DNA of 64,000 nucleotides from Kribbella soli (lineage in GTDB: Bacteria > Actinomycetota > Actinomycetes > Propionibacteriales > Kribbellaceae), in contig NZ_SJJZ01000001.1 of assembly GCF_004331345.1 (NCBI RefSeq), positions 930,001 to 994,000 on the forward strand, written 5' to 3'. A program made the translations under genes and the position numbers. The notes under the pieces are model-generated. The model made no database searches. It had not been told where the DNA came from and saw only the letters and a program-made list of their open reading frames with translations. The stretch's first letter is position 1; each line of letters starts with the position of its first letter. Below, one piece after another: positions 42,322 to 50,930 of this stretch.

Positions 42322-44690
42322 CGACCAACACCGCCTGCACCCAGCCGGGCTGTACCGGCTCCATCGTGGACGGCTACTGCGACGTCTGCGGCTCCCCCGC
42401 GGCGGCGAGCGCAGCCGCCCCGAGTGCGGCTGCCCCGAGTGCGGCCGCCTCGGCGACCGGTGCCTGCACGCAGCCTGGCTGCACGGGGACCTATGTCGAC
42501 GGGTACTGCGACGTGTGCGGCTCGCCCGCGCCGGGCGGCGGTACGGCGGCCAGCGGCGAACCGGACGCGCTGAGCACGGTGTCGACCGTCTCCCGCGCCT
42601 CCAACCGGCTGGCGTCCACGCCACTCGGCTCGGCGCGCGCGGCACAGGCCGGCTCGAAGCTGACCCGCAAGCTCGGTACGTCGTCCACCCGGCTGCGCGG
42701 CGCCCGGCTCGGCGCCGGACTGACCCACGTGCCGACGATCCCGGCGATCGACGCGAGCAAGGCGATCCTGGCCAACCCGATGGTCCCGGAGGACCGCCGG
42801 AACTGCCCCAGCTGCGGCAATCCGGTCGGCCGCTCCCGCAGCGGGCAGCCCGGCCGGACCGAGGGCTTCTGCCCGAAGTGCCGCAACCGCTTCTCGTTCT
42901 CGCCGAAGCTGCAGCCGGGCGACCTGGTCAACGACCAGTACGAGGTGGCCGGCTGCCTGGCACACGGTGGCTTCGGCTGGATCTACATGGCCAAGGACAA
43001 GAACGTGTCCGACCGCTGGGTCGTCCTCAAGGGCCTGCTGAACTCGGAGGATCCGGACGCCGTCGCGTCGGCGATCGCGGAGCAGACCTTCCTGGCCCGC
43101 GTCGAGCACCCGTTGATCGTCGAGATCTACAACTTCGTCACCCACGACGGCGCCGGCTACATCGTGATGGAGTACGTCGGCGGCACCTCGCTGAAGACCC
43201 TGCTCAAGCAGCGGATGGCCGCCAACAACGGCCAGTACGACGCGCTGCCGATCGACCAGGCGATCGCGTACCTGCTGGAGATCCTGCCGGCCTTCTCGTA
43301 CCTGCACGACCTCGGCCTGGTGTACTGCGACTTCAAGCCGGACAACATCATCCAGGTCGGTGACGCGGTCAAGCTGATCGACCTCGGTGGTGTCCGGCGG
43401 ATCGACGACCTGGACTCGGCGATCTACGGCACGGTCGGCTTCCAGGCGCCCGAGGTGGCCGAGGTCGGCCCGTCGGTCGCCTCCGACATCTACACGCTCG
43501 GCCGGACGCTGTGCGTGCTGGCGATGGAGTTCCGCGGCTACCAGAGCCGGTACATCGACTCGCTGCCGCCGGTGGCCGAGGTGCCGCTGTTCCAGAAGTA
43601 CGACTCGGTGTACCGCCTGCTGGCCAAGGCGTGCGCGAAGGACCCCGCGGACCGGTTCCAGTCCGCCGACGAGTTCCGCGTGCAACTGCTCGGCGTACTG
43701 CGTGAGGTCGTGGCGGACAAGCAGGGCGTCCAGGCGGCCCAGCACTCGGCGTCGTCGCTCCTGTTCGGTACACCCGGCGACAAGTCCGCCGGACTGGGTG
43801 AGGCGGCCCAGCCGTGGCAGCAGCTGCCGTCACTGGCACCGGACGACAGCGACAAGATGGCCAGCTGGCTGAAGACGGTCAGCGTGCCGGACCCGGCCAA
43901 GAAGCTGGAACTGCTGGTCGATGCGCCGGAGCAGTCGGCGCAGACACTGCTGGAGGTCGCCGAGGCCGCCCTGGAGGTCGGACCGGAGCGTTACGACATG
44001 GTCGACACCGCGGTGAACGACCTGCTCAGCGAGGACCCGTGGGAGTGGCGTGCGGTCTGGATGGCCGGACTGGTCGCTCTGGCCCGTGGCGACTCGAAGG
44101 CCGCACAGTCCGCGTTCAATGCGGTCTACGGCCAGGTGCCGGGTGAGCTGGGCCCGAAACTCGCGCTCGCGATCGCGTGTGAGCACAGCGGCGAGTTCGA
44201 CGTTGCCGAGGGCCTCTACCTGACCTGTGCGCGCACCGACGCCAACTACATCGCACCCTCGGCGTTCGGTCTGGCCAACATCCGGACCTCCCGCAACGAC
44301 GTGGACGGTGCGCTCAACGCACTGGACCTGGTCCCCCGGACCAGCGGTGCGTATGTGCGCGCCCGTCGCCAGCGAGCCGGTCTACTGGCAGGATCAGGGC
44401 GTGGCCTTCCCGCGCTCGCCCAGGCGATGGACAGCATCGCGACGCTGACCATCGACCCGGTCGACCGGGCCAACCTGGCCGCGGACGTGTTCCGGACCGC
44501 GCTGGCCGAGGTCCAGCAGTCCGGTCCGCAGGAAGCTCTGCGGATCGACGGACGGGCAGCCACCGAGACCTCCCTGCGGGACGGGCTCGAGGCCACCTAC
44601 CGGCAGCTGGCCGACCAGGCGCAGACCCGGCCGGAGCGGATCGCCCTGGTCGACCAGGCCAACGAGGTTCGAGGATGGACGTTGCGATGA
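42318..44690 (+). CDS. pknG: PknG-type serine/threonine protein kinase
   Basis: Soluble kinase of 790 residues. Two N-terminal zinc knuckles (C7, C12, C21, C24 and C50, C55, C64, C67) precede the rubredoxin-like domain (C163, C166, C185, C188) typical of PknG. The kinase domain has the loop GCLAHGGFGWIY (212-223), Lys238 in VVLKG, catalytic LVYCDFKPDN (Asp338, Lys340, Asn343; no HRD Arg, as in PknG) and DLG at 355-357. The last 270 residues are TPR. In mycobacteria PknG phosphorylates the FHA protein GarA to control glutamate metabolism. The two extra zinc knuckles are an addition to the known plan. Confidence 0.95.
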   Translation: MTTNTACTQPGCTGSIVDGYCDVCGSPAAASAAAPSAAAPSAAASATGACTQPGCTGTYVDGYCDVCGSPAPGGGTAASGEPDALSTVSTVSRASNRLASTPLGSARAAQAGSKLTRKLGTSSTRLRGARLGAGLTHVPTIPAIDASKAILANPMVPEDRRNCPSCGNPVGRSRSGQPGRTEGFCPKCRNRFSFSPKLQPGDLVNDQYEVAGCLAHGGFGWIYMAKDKNVSDRWVVLKGLLNSEDPDAVASAIAEQTFLARVEHPLIVEIYNFVTHDGAGYIVMEYVGGTSLKTLLKQRMAANNGQYDALPIDQAIAYLLEILPAFSYLHDLGLVYCDFKPDNIIQVGDAVKLIDLGGVRRIDDLDSAIYGTVGFQAPEVAEVGPSVASDIYTLGRTLCVLAMEFRGYQSRYIDSLPPVAEVPLFQKYDSVYRLLAKACAKDPADRFQSADEFRVQLLGVLREVVADKQGVQAAQHSASSLLFGTPGDKSAGLGEAAQPWQQLPSLAPDDSDKMASWLKTVSVPDPAKKLELLVDAPEQSAQTLLEVAEAALEVGPERYDMVDTAVNDLLSEDPWEWRAVWMAGLVALARGDSKAAQSAFNAVYGQVPGELGPKLALAIACEHSGEFDVAEGLYLTCARTDANYIAPSAFGLANIRTSRNDVDGALNALDLVPRTSGAYVRARRQRAGLLAGSGRGLPALAQAMDSIATLTIDPVDRANLAADVFRTALAEVQQSGPQEALRIDGRAATETSLRDGLEATYRQLADQAQTRPERIALVDQANEVRGWTLR

Positions 44691-45748
44691 CGAGTACGAC
44701 CGACACGGTCTGCCCCAGCTGTGGCGGGGCGGTGTCCGAGGCGGACCTGTTCTGCGAGGCCTGCGGCGCCGAGCTGAAGCCGGGGACCGCCCCGACCTCA
44801 CCGGCGCTGGACACCGACACCGAGCCGACCGTGGAGATCGGCGCGGTACCCGGCCAGGAGGCTGCGGGCGCCGGCCCGTGCCGGTCGTGCGGCGGCACCG
44901 TCGGCGCGGACGGGTACTGCGAGACCTGTGGCACCAAGGCAGCCAAGCCGCGCGACCACTTCGAGGAGCAGCCCGCTCCGTGGGTGGCCGGGGTGTGCGA
45001 CCGCGGCATCCGGCACAGCCGGAACGAGGACGCGATGGCCATCGCCGCGGACGCCGAGCCGGGCAGCCGCGCGCTACTGGTGGTGTGCGACGGCGTCAGC
45101 TCGTCACTCGACTCAGACGTCGCGTCACTCGCGGCCGCCCGGGCAGCGCGTGAGGTGCTCGAGGCCGGTCACGCGCAAGGCCTCGGCACGGACTCGTCGC
45201 GGGCGAGCGCGATCGCGGCCCGGCTCAAGGCGGCGGCCGACGCGGCGAGTGACGCCGTACTCGACAGCACCAGTCCGGACAGCCCGAACCCGGCGTCCTG
45301 CACCTTCGTCGCTGCAGTCCTGGAGAACGGGATGCTGGTGGCGGGCAGTGTCGGCGACAGCCGCGCGTACTGGTTCCCGGACGCGGCCGAGCCGGTCGGG
45401 CTGACCGTCGACGACTCGTGGGCGGCCGAGCTGATCGCCACCGGGGTCTCGCGTGAGGAGGCCGAGTCCGGTCCGCACGCGCACGCGATCACGCGCTGGC
45501 TCGGCAAGGACGCGCCGGACCACACGCCACGGACCACGACCCTGCAGGTGAGCGGTCCGGGCTGGCTGCTGGTCTGCTCGGACGGCCTGTGGAACTACTG
45601 CTCGGAGGCGGCACCGCTGGCCGAGCTCGTACGTCAGACAGCTGCGGACAAGGGCGGCGAGCCGTTGGCCACCGCGTCCGCCCTGGTTGACTGGGCCAAC
45701 GCCCAGGGCGGTCAGGACAACATCACCGTCGCGCTCGCACGTATTTGA
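44687..45748 (+). CDS. PP2C-type protein phosphatase with zinc ribbons
   Basis: About 353 residues. N-terminal knuckles CPSCGGAVSEADLFCEACG and CRSCGGTVGADGYCETCG are followed by a PP2C domain: CDRGIRHSRNEDAMAI, VVCDGVSS, CTFVAAVLENGMLVAGSVGDSRAYW, GWLLVCSDGLWNY and GGQDNITVALARI, with the metal-binding Asp residues. ATG 44687 (in the ATGA with pknG) is preferred; ATG 44675 is possible. Probable role is to remove phosphate added by PknG (inference from adjacency and shared zinc ribbons). Confidence 0.9.
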   Translation: MTSTTDTVCPSCGGAVSEADLFCEACGAELKPGTAPTSPALDTDTEPTVEIGAVPGQEAAGAGPCRSCGGTVGADGYCETCGTKAAKPRDHFEEQPAPWVAGVCDRGIRHSRNEDAMAIAADAEPGSRALLVVCDGVSSSLDSDVASLAAARAAREVLEAGHAQGLGTDSSRASAIAARLKAAADAASDAVLDSTSPDSPNPASCTFVAAVLENGMLVAGSVGDSRAYWFPDAAEPVGLTVDDSWAAELIATGVSREEAESGPHAHAITRWLGKDAPDHTPRTTTLQVSGPGWLLVCSDGLWNYCSEAAPLAELVRQTAADKGGEPLATASALVDWANAQGGQDNITVALARI

Positions 45749-45776
45749 CGGCGCGGATCTAAGGAGAGAGACCGAG

Positions 45777-47054
45777 ATGGCCGACTTCACCGCCTCCGTT
45801 TACCAGAACGAGTTCCTGCCGGACGGCGGGACCGACGTGCACGCCATCGTCACGGTGAACTGCACCGGCGCCGGCGCCGCAGGGCAGTCCGGCAGCGGCG
45901 ACGCGGGCGAGATCATCATCGTCGACACCTCGGGCTCGATGGGTCGCGACGGTGTCCAGGCGGCCGCGTACGCCGCGCAGACCGCGCTCGACCAGATCCT
46001 CGACGGTGTCTGGTTCGCGGTGATCTCCGGCAACGACCGCGCACAGCTGGCGTTCCCGCCGTCGGCGGAGCCGGTGATGGTCAAGATGGACCCGTACACC
46101 CGGCAGGCCGCGAAGGACGCCGTGTCCCGGTTCTACGCCGACGGCGGGACCGCGATGGGCACGTGGCTGCGGCTCGCGTCGCGGGTGTTCTCCACGGTGC
46201 CGTCGCTGACGCAGAAGCACGCCATCCTGCTGACCGACGGCGAGAACCAGCACGAGACGCCGGAGGCGCTGACCCAGACGATCGAGGCGGTGACCGGCCA
46301 GTTCCAGTGCGACACCCGCGGCGTCGGCGTGGCCTGGCAGGTCGACGAGGTACGCCGGATCGCGCAGGCCCTGCTCGGTACCGTCGACATCATCCCGGCG
46401 CCGGACCAGCTGGCCGCCGAGTTCTCCAAGCTGATCCAGAACGCGATGGGCCGTGGTGTCGCGCAGGCCGATCTGCGGGTCTGGGCGCCGCAGGGTGCCG
46501 AGGTGCTGTTCGTCCGGCAGGTCGCGCCGACAGTCGAGGACCTGACATCCCGGCGTACGTCGATCAACCCGTTGACCGGGTCGTACCCGACCGGTTCGTG
46601 GGGTGACGAGTCCCGCGACTACCACGTGGCGATCCGGCTGGCCGCGAAGGCGGTCGGGCAGGAGCAGCTCGCTGCACGCGTACAACTGGTGCTCGGCAAC
46701 GACACGGTCGCGCAGGGCCTGGTGAAGGCGCTGTGGTCCGCGGACGAGGCCCTCACCACCCGGATCAACCCGGAGGTCGCGCACTACACCGGACAGACCG
46801 AGCTGGCGCAGGCGATCCAGGACGGTCTGGCCGCTAAGGCGGTCGGCGACACGGCGACGGCGACCACGAAGCTCGGTCGCGCGGTGCAGCTCGCCGCTCA
46901 GACCGGCAACGAAGAGGCCACGACACGGCTGCGGAAGGTTGTCGAGATCGACGACCAGGATACGGGTACGGTGCGGCTGAAGCGGACGGTCGAGAAAGCC
47001 GATGAGATGGCTCTCGACACGGCCTCCACCAAGACCACCCGGGTGCGGAAATGA
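45777..47054 (+). CDS. von Willebrand factor A domain protein
   Basis: 425 residues. The MIDAS motif is complete: DTSGSMG, Thr in GGTAMGTWL and Asp in LLTDGENQHETP. No signal peptide, so cytoplasmic. The C-terminal half (AKAVGQEQLAARVQLVLGND; ALTTRINPEVAHYTGQTELAQAI) is shared with VWA proteins linked to Ter/TelA stress systems. AAGGAGAGAG at 45761-45770 is the strongest ribosome site in the operon, after a 28-base gap from the phosphatase. Its 3' end overlaps the FHA gene. Confidence 0.9.
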   Translation: MADFTASVYQNEFLPDGGTDVHAIVTVNCTGAGAAGQSGSGDAGEIIIVDTSGSMGRDGVQAAAYAAQTALDQILDGVWFAVISGNDRAQLAFPPSAEPVMVKMDPYTRQAAKDAVSRFYADGGTAMGTWLRLASRVFSTVPSLTQKHAILLTDGENQHETPEALTQTIEAVTGQFQCDTRGVGVAWQVDEVRRIAQALLGTVDIIPAPDQLAAEFSKLIQNAMGRGVAQADLRVWAPQGAEVLFVRQVAPTVEDLTSRRTSINPLTGSYPTGSWGDESRDYHVAIRLAAKAVGQEQLAARVQLVLGNDTVAQGLVKALWSADEALTTRINPEVAHYTGQTELAQAIQDGLAAKAVGDTATATTKLGRAVQLAAQTGNEEATTRLRKVVEIDDQDTGTVRLKRTVEKADEMALDTASTKTTRVRK

Positions 47055-47785
47055 CCGTGAACTGTCCCAGCGGACACCCCTCCACCTCCACCGACTACTG
47101 CGACGTCTGCGGTCTCCCGATGGGTGCCGCGGCGGCCAGCGCACCGGAGGCTGCGCCTGCCCCTGATCCGGCGGCCGCCCCTCCGGCGGCCCCGGCTGCG
47201 CAGGCGTGTCCCAACTGTTCGGAGGCCGCCGCCACCGACGCGTTGTTCTGCGAGAACTGCGGCTACGACTTCACCACCGGCACCATGCCGCGACCGGCCT
47301 CGTCGCTCGACCTGTCCGCCGATCCGGCTCCGGCGACCCCACCGGCGACCCCGTCGGCACCGGCCGCGCTGGCCGAGTGGGTCGTCGAGCGCTGGGTCGA
47401 CCCGGACTGGTACGCCGTACAGCAGAGTGACGACCCGTGTCCGTCACCGGGGCTGCCGACTGTGATCCCGCTGACCGAGAAGAGCCTGCTGATCGGCCGG
47501 CCGTCCCGCAGCCGCGGCATCTCGCCGGAGATCGACTGCGGCGACGACACCGGCGTCAGCCGCCGGCAGGCCCAGCTGACCACCGACGGCCAGCGCTGGT
47601 GGGTGGAGGACCTGCAGTCCTCCAACGGCACGTACGTCGCATCCGCCGCCGGACCGCTCCCCGAGACCCCGATCGTCCCGGGCCAGCGCCAGGAGCTGAA
47701 CCCGGACGACCGTGTCTACGTCGGCGCCTGGACCCGGCTCGTGGTCCGCAAGGCAACCCCCGAAGAGCAGGCCGGGCAGGCCTAG
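47051..47785 (+). CDS. FHA-domain protein with two N-terminal zinc knuckles
   Basis: 244 residues. Zinc knuckles CPSGHPSTSTDYCDVCG and CPNCSEAAATDALFCENCG are joined by Ala/Pro linkers to a C-terminal FHA domain (about 120-235): LLIGRPSRSRGISPEIDCG, GVSRRQAQL and LQSSNGTYV, which form the phosphothreonine site. A Thr pair in FTTGTMPRP just before the linker is a candidate phosphosite. By comparison with GarA it may be the substrate or reader of PknG, but this is inference. Last gene of the operon; its stop touches a convergent gene. Confidence 0.9.
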   Translation: MTVNCPSGHPSTSTDYCDVCGLPMGAAAASAPEAAPAPDPAAAPPAAPAAQACPNCSEAAATDALFCENCGYDFTTGTMPRPASSLDLSADPAPATPPATPSAPAALAEWVVERWVDPDWYAVQQSDDPCPSPGLPTVIPLTEKSLLIGRPSRSRGISPEIDCGDDTGVSRRQAQLTTDGQRWWVEDLQSSNGTYVASAAGPLPETPIVPGQRQELNPDDRVYVGAWTRLVVRKATPEEQAGQA

Positions 47786-48243
47786 GGTGTCGTGCCGGGC
47801 TGGGCCTGTCGGGTCCAGCTCGGCGACGGGTTGAAGCACAGCCACTCGATCACGGCCGAACCGACCACGATCGGGATCGCCCAGGCCCACCACTGGCGCG
47901 GCAAGGAGACGACCGCGATCGCGGTCCACAGTGCCACCCAGCTGCCGCCGTACCCGCGCAGGACGCCGCGGTACCAGAGTCCCCCGGGTGCCTCGGCTGC
48001 GCGCTGGCCGACGTACACGAACAGGTACGACGCGATCGTGATCGGCCAGAAGTACCAGAGCCGGTCCCAGTCGTACGGGACCATCACCAGCGCGGTCAGG
48101 CAGACCAGCGCGATCGCCCAGTGGTACACCTCGCCGGCCCAGTTCAGCCCGCGGCGGCGCAGCGTGAGCACAACCGCCAACGGGCCGAACAGGACCGCGA
48201 GGACACCTGCCAGGACGTGCAGGATCAGTGCGATGTCACGCAT
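47782..48243 (-). CDS. small multi-helix membrane protein
   Basis: 153 residues with four or five hydrophobic helices (IALILHVLAGVLAVLFGPLAVVL; VYHWAIALVCLTALVMV; LWYFWPITIASYLFVYVG; WWAWAIPIVVGSAVIEWLCF). His in LILHVLAG and YHWAIA could bind haem, but there is no firm family match. The gene is convergent with and just touches the FHA gene. An AT-poor palindrome lies 23 bases before the start. Confidence 0.7.
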   Translation of the reverse strand: MRDIALILHVLAGVLAVLFGPLAVVLTLRRRGLNWAGEVYHWAIALVCLTALVMVPYDWDRLWYFWPITIASYLFVYVGQRAAEAPGGLWYRGVLRGYGGSWVALWTAIAVVSLPRQWWAWAIPIVVGSAVIEWLCFNPSPSWTRQAQPGTTP

Positions 48244-48265
48244 CGCCCCGCTCCCCTAGGACTCT

Positions 48266-48277
48266 CTGACATGTCAG
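48266..48277. promoter_or_regulatory. 12-bp palindrome upstream of the small membrane gene
   Basis: CTGACATGTCAG, perfect, with CTCT and GGAG extending the pairing imperfectly on the two sides. It lies in the 76-bp gap between the GNAT gene and the membrane gene, both leftward. Operator or terminator; not resolved. Confidence 0.4.
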
Positions 48278-48319
48278 GGAGCATAGGGATTCGGGGCGTG
48301 CGCGTCTGTACTTCGGCGC

Positions 48320-49252
48320 TCAGTTCTCCGGGAACGCCAAAACGCGGCGGACCGCGAACTTCCGGTACCCCTGACGCTCGAAACTCTTCGCCATCGGGAC
48401 GTTGCCGAAGTCGGTGTCGGCCCGGATGTGTTCGGCGCCGGTCTCCGCCAGTTGGTGCGTGATCTCGGCCAGCAGGTCGTCGCTCAGCCCGTGCCCGCGG
48501 TGCTCCGGCAGGACCCCGAGGTACCCGACGACCGGCCCGCCCGCGTTCGCCGACGGGACCTCGAACCCGACCAGCTCGCCATCACCGTTGTACGCGAGCC
48601 GCCACCAGTCCCGGTCGCCCGGCATCGACTTGTACATCGCCAACTCTTCGCGGGCCGCGCCCTCGGCGCCGAGGCGTGCGATCTCCCGCGCGGTCGCGGT
48701 GTCCAGGCTGCCCTCACTGACCCGCATGAACACGTCGACGAACGCCTCGTCGTCGGCCGGCTCGAACTTCAGCCGGGTGGACCGCTCCGGCAGGCCGAAC
48801 TCCGGCTTCCACTCGTAGCGCAGCCGATCGGTGATCCCGGTCATCCCGACCGCAGCGGCCGCCTGGCTCCGTACCTCCAGCGCCGTGACGACGTCGGGCT
48901 TGTCCTGCCAGTCGCTGTCCAGGAAGAAGTGGTACTCCGGCGGCTCGGCATCGGCCGGCCGCGACGCGACGGCGTACTTCAGCAGCTCGGTCCACACCGG
49001 GACCGGGTCACCGTCACCGGCGTAATAGAGCCCGTCGATGCTGTACGGGTGGCTCTCGCCCGGGACGCCCCACCAGATCGCGAGGGCCTGGATCGCGCCG
49101 TTCTCCTCGACGACCCAGTTCCAGTCGTGCTTGTAGTAGCCGCTGGCAACGTACTCGCGGTACCGCTCGACGGTGACGGTGTTGACGGACTTCTGCTCGA
49201 TCAGAGCAAGGATGGTGTCGAGGTCGTCCTCGACGGTGTTGCGGATGGTCAC
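48320..49252 (-). CDS. GNAT-family N-acetyltransferase
   Basis: 310 residues, two GNAT-like halves. The C-terminal half has the acetyl-CoA motif VGYLGVLPEHRGHGLSDDLLAEI followed by HIRADTDFGNVPMAKSFERQGYRKF. The N-terminal half (WVVEENGAIQALAIWWG) is degenerate. Acetyl acceptor unknown. GGAGG lies about ten bases before ATG 49252. A short ORF with a strong ribosome site lies just upstream. Confidence 0.88.
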   Translation of the reverse strand: MTIRNTVEDDLDTILALIEQKSVNTVTVERYREYVASGYYKHDWNWVVEENGAIQALAIWWGVPGESHPYSIDGLYYAGDGDPVPVWTELLKYAVASRPADAEPPEYHFFLDSDWQDKPDVVTALEVRSQAAAAVGMTGITDRLRYEWKPEFGLPERSTRLKFEPADDEAFVDVFMRVSEGSLDTATAREIARLGAEGAAREELAMYKSMPGDRDWWRLAYNGDGELVGFEVPSANAGGPVVGYLGVLPEHRGHGLSDDLLAEITHQLAETGAEHIRADTDFGNVPMAKSFERQGYRKFAVRRVLAFPEN

Positions 49253-49283
49253 AGATCCTCCAGCAGGAGGCGCGCTGCTCCGC

Positions 49284-49340
49284 TCAGTGCGAGCTGTGCG
49301 AGCGGATCGGGCGCGCCGGGAAACAAGTCAGTGTGTTCAT
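49284..49340 (-). CDS. possible 18-residue leader peptide upstream of the GNAT gene
   Basis: ATG at 49340 has GGAAGGAG six bases upstream, a near-perfect ribosome site, and opens an 18-codon frame, MNTLTCFPARPIRSHSSH. It ends 31 bases before the GNAT start. The ribosome site is the main evidence; it could be a leader peptide for translational coupling or attenuation. Confidence 0.35.
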   Translation of the reverse strand: MNTLTCFPARPIRSHSSH

Positions 49341-49408
49341 CGGTCGCTCCTTCCGCTCCGGGATCTCTCTCGCCGGGCCAGACTTTAGGGGTACGGCGGG
49401 GTCATAGT

Positions 49409-49429
49409 CCAGCTGTTATTCACAGCTGG
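49409..49429. promoter_or_regulatory. inverted repeat upstream of the ribonuclease gene
   Basis: CCAGCTGT-TATTC-ACAGCTGG, perfect 8-bp arms, 38 bases before the ribonuclease start. It could be an operator or part of its 5' leader. The remaining gap 49341-49408 shows nothing clear. Confidence 0.45.
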
Positions 49430-49467
49430 GATGTACCAGCGACACTTCGGGCGGGAAGCCTCCGGGC

Positions 49468-49893
49468 ATGAGAACCCTCATCGCCGCCGTGACTCTGGCT
49501 GCCACCGCAGCCCTGGGCTCCACGGCCTACGCCGCCCCGACCCCTTCTCACACCTCGTACGTCGCCTCGTCGTACGTCGCCGCGCCGCAGGTCACTGCGA
49601 TCGACACCTGCGCGCTCAGCTCGCTGCCGTCCCAGGCGGCCGACACCCTCGACCTCATCCACTCCGGCGGACCGTTCCCGTACGACCAGGACGGCACCGT
49701 CTTCTCGAACCGGGAGGGCATCCTCCCGGACGAATCCAGCGGGTACTACCACGAGTACACCGTGATTACGCCCGGCTCACCCGACCGCGGCGCCCGCCGG
49801 CTGGTCGGCGGCGGCGCGCTGACCACACCCGAACACGTCTACTACACCGGCGACCACTACGCCTCGTTCTGCGAGGTCGACGAGGACAGCTGA
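49468..49893 (+). CDS. secreted guanyl-specific ribonuclease (RNase Sa / N1 family)
   Basis: 141 residues: signal peptide of about 22, a Ser/Thr/Tyr-rich linker, then a domain close to Streptomyces RNase Sa (LPSQAADTLDLIHSGGPFPYDQDGTVFSNRE; YYHEYTVITPGSPDRGARR; YYTGDHYASF). Catalytic residues expected from that family are Glu96 in YYHEYTV, Arg107 with Arg110/111, and His130 in TGDHYASF. Cys48 and Cys135 could form the conserved disulfide. Cleaves RNA after G. No barstar-like inhibitor gene lies in the window. Confidence 0.95.
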   Translation: MRTLIAAVTLAATAALGSTAYAAPTPSHTSYVASSYVAAPQVTAIDTCALSSLPSQAADTLDLIHSGGPFPYDQDGTVFSNREGILPDESSGYYHEYTVITPGSPDRGARRLVGGGALTTPEHVYYTGDHYASFCEVDEDS

Positions 49894-49947
49894 GCTGGCT
49901 GCGAGTAATGTCGTCGGCACGTTGAGTGATCAGGAGGATCCTTCACG

Positions 49948-50898
49948 ATGCCGACCACGCGTCCGTTAGTTGCCTTCCTTGTGCTGACCGCCGCGCTGCT
50001 CGTCTTCGGCCGGCCCGAGTCCGGGCTGGCCGAAGCGACCGGCGATCCGTTGAAGCTCACCACCGGGTTCTACGTCGATCCGGCCTCGCCCGCGGCTGCC
50101 TACGTACGACGGCACCCGGAGGACGCCGAACTCGCGTCGAAGATCGCCGCGCAGGCGTCGGCGCGGTGGCTCGGCGCCTGGAGCGGGGACGTGCAGGCGG
50201 GAGTCACGGCGTACACGACGGCAGCGGACAAGGCGGGCAAGCTGCCGGTGCTGGTGACGGACAACCTCCCGGGACGCCAGTGCGGGATCGGCGGCGGGGC
50301 CGCGTCGGACGCGGCGTACCGGACGTGGATCGCGGCGGTGTCGGCCGGGATCGGGACGCGGCCGGCGGTGGTGGTACTCGAGCCGGACGCGCTGGCGCGG
50401 CTCGACTGCTACCCGACGCCGGAGTGGGACGGGCGGATCGCGCTGCTGAAGTACGCCGTGGGCGTGCTCGCGGCGAAGAACCCGAACACGTGGACGTACC
50501 TCGACGCCGGGAACGTGACGTCCGGTGACGCGAAGGAGATGGCGCGCCGGCTGCGGCTCGCGGACATCGGCAAGGTCCGCGGGTTCGTCCTGAACACCGC
50601 GAACTACTTCACCACCGAGCAGTCGGTGGCCCGCGGCACCGAGATCCTGCAGGCCCTCGGCGGCGGCACCCACTACGTCATCGACACCAGCCGCAACGGC
50701 AACGGCTCCGACGGCAGCTCCTGCAACCCGCCCGCCCGCAAACTCGGCACTCCCCCGGCGCGCACCCCCGCCCCGGTGGACCTGCATCTCTGGCTCCGTA
50801 CGCCGGGAGAGTCCGACGGGCCGTGCGGGCTGACGCCGGATCTCCCCACGCGCACGTTCTCCCCTGTGCTGGCCCATCGCCTGATCACCGGCATCTGA
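49948..50898 (+). CDS. secreted glycoside hydrolase family 6 endoglucanase/cellobiohydrolase
   Basis: 316 residues with a signal peptide (MPTTRPLVAFLVLTAALLVFG). The GH6 fold is clear: LTTGFYVDPASPAAAYVR, VLVTDNLPGRQCG, VVLEPDALARLDC with the catalytic Asp, TYLDAGN, HYVIDTSRNGNGSDG and LWLRTPGESDGPCG. Conserved Cys pairs are present. There is no carbohydrate-binding module, so it is a single-domain cellulase-type enzyme. GGAGGATCC precedes the start; it lies 54 bases after the ribonuclease gene. Confidence 0.93.
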   Translation: MPTTRPLVAFLVLTAALLVFGRPESGLAEATGDPLKLTTGFYVDPASPAAAYVRRHPEDAELASKIAAQASARWLGAWSGDVQAGVTAYTTAADKAGKLPVLVTDNLPGRQCGIGGGAASDAAYRTWIAAVSAGIGTRPAVVVLEPDALARLDCYPTPEWDGRIALLKYAVGVLAAKNPNTWTYLDAGNVTSGDAKEMARRLRLADIGKVRGFVLNTANYFTTEQSVARGTEILQALGGGTHYVIDTSRNGNGSDGSSCNPPARKLGTPPARTPAPVDLHLWLRTPGESDGPCGLTPDLPTRTFSPVLAHRLITGI

Positions 50899-50930
50899 CT
50901 GCCGAGAGTTGGGCCGACCCCGGCGCGCCG

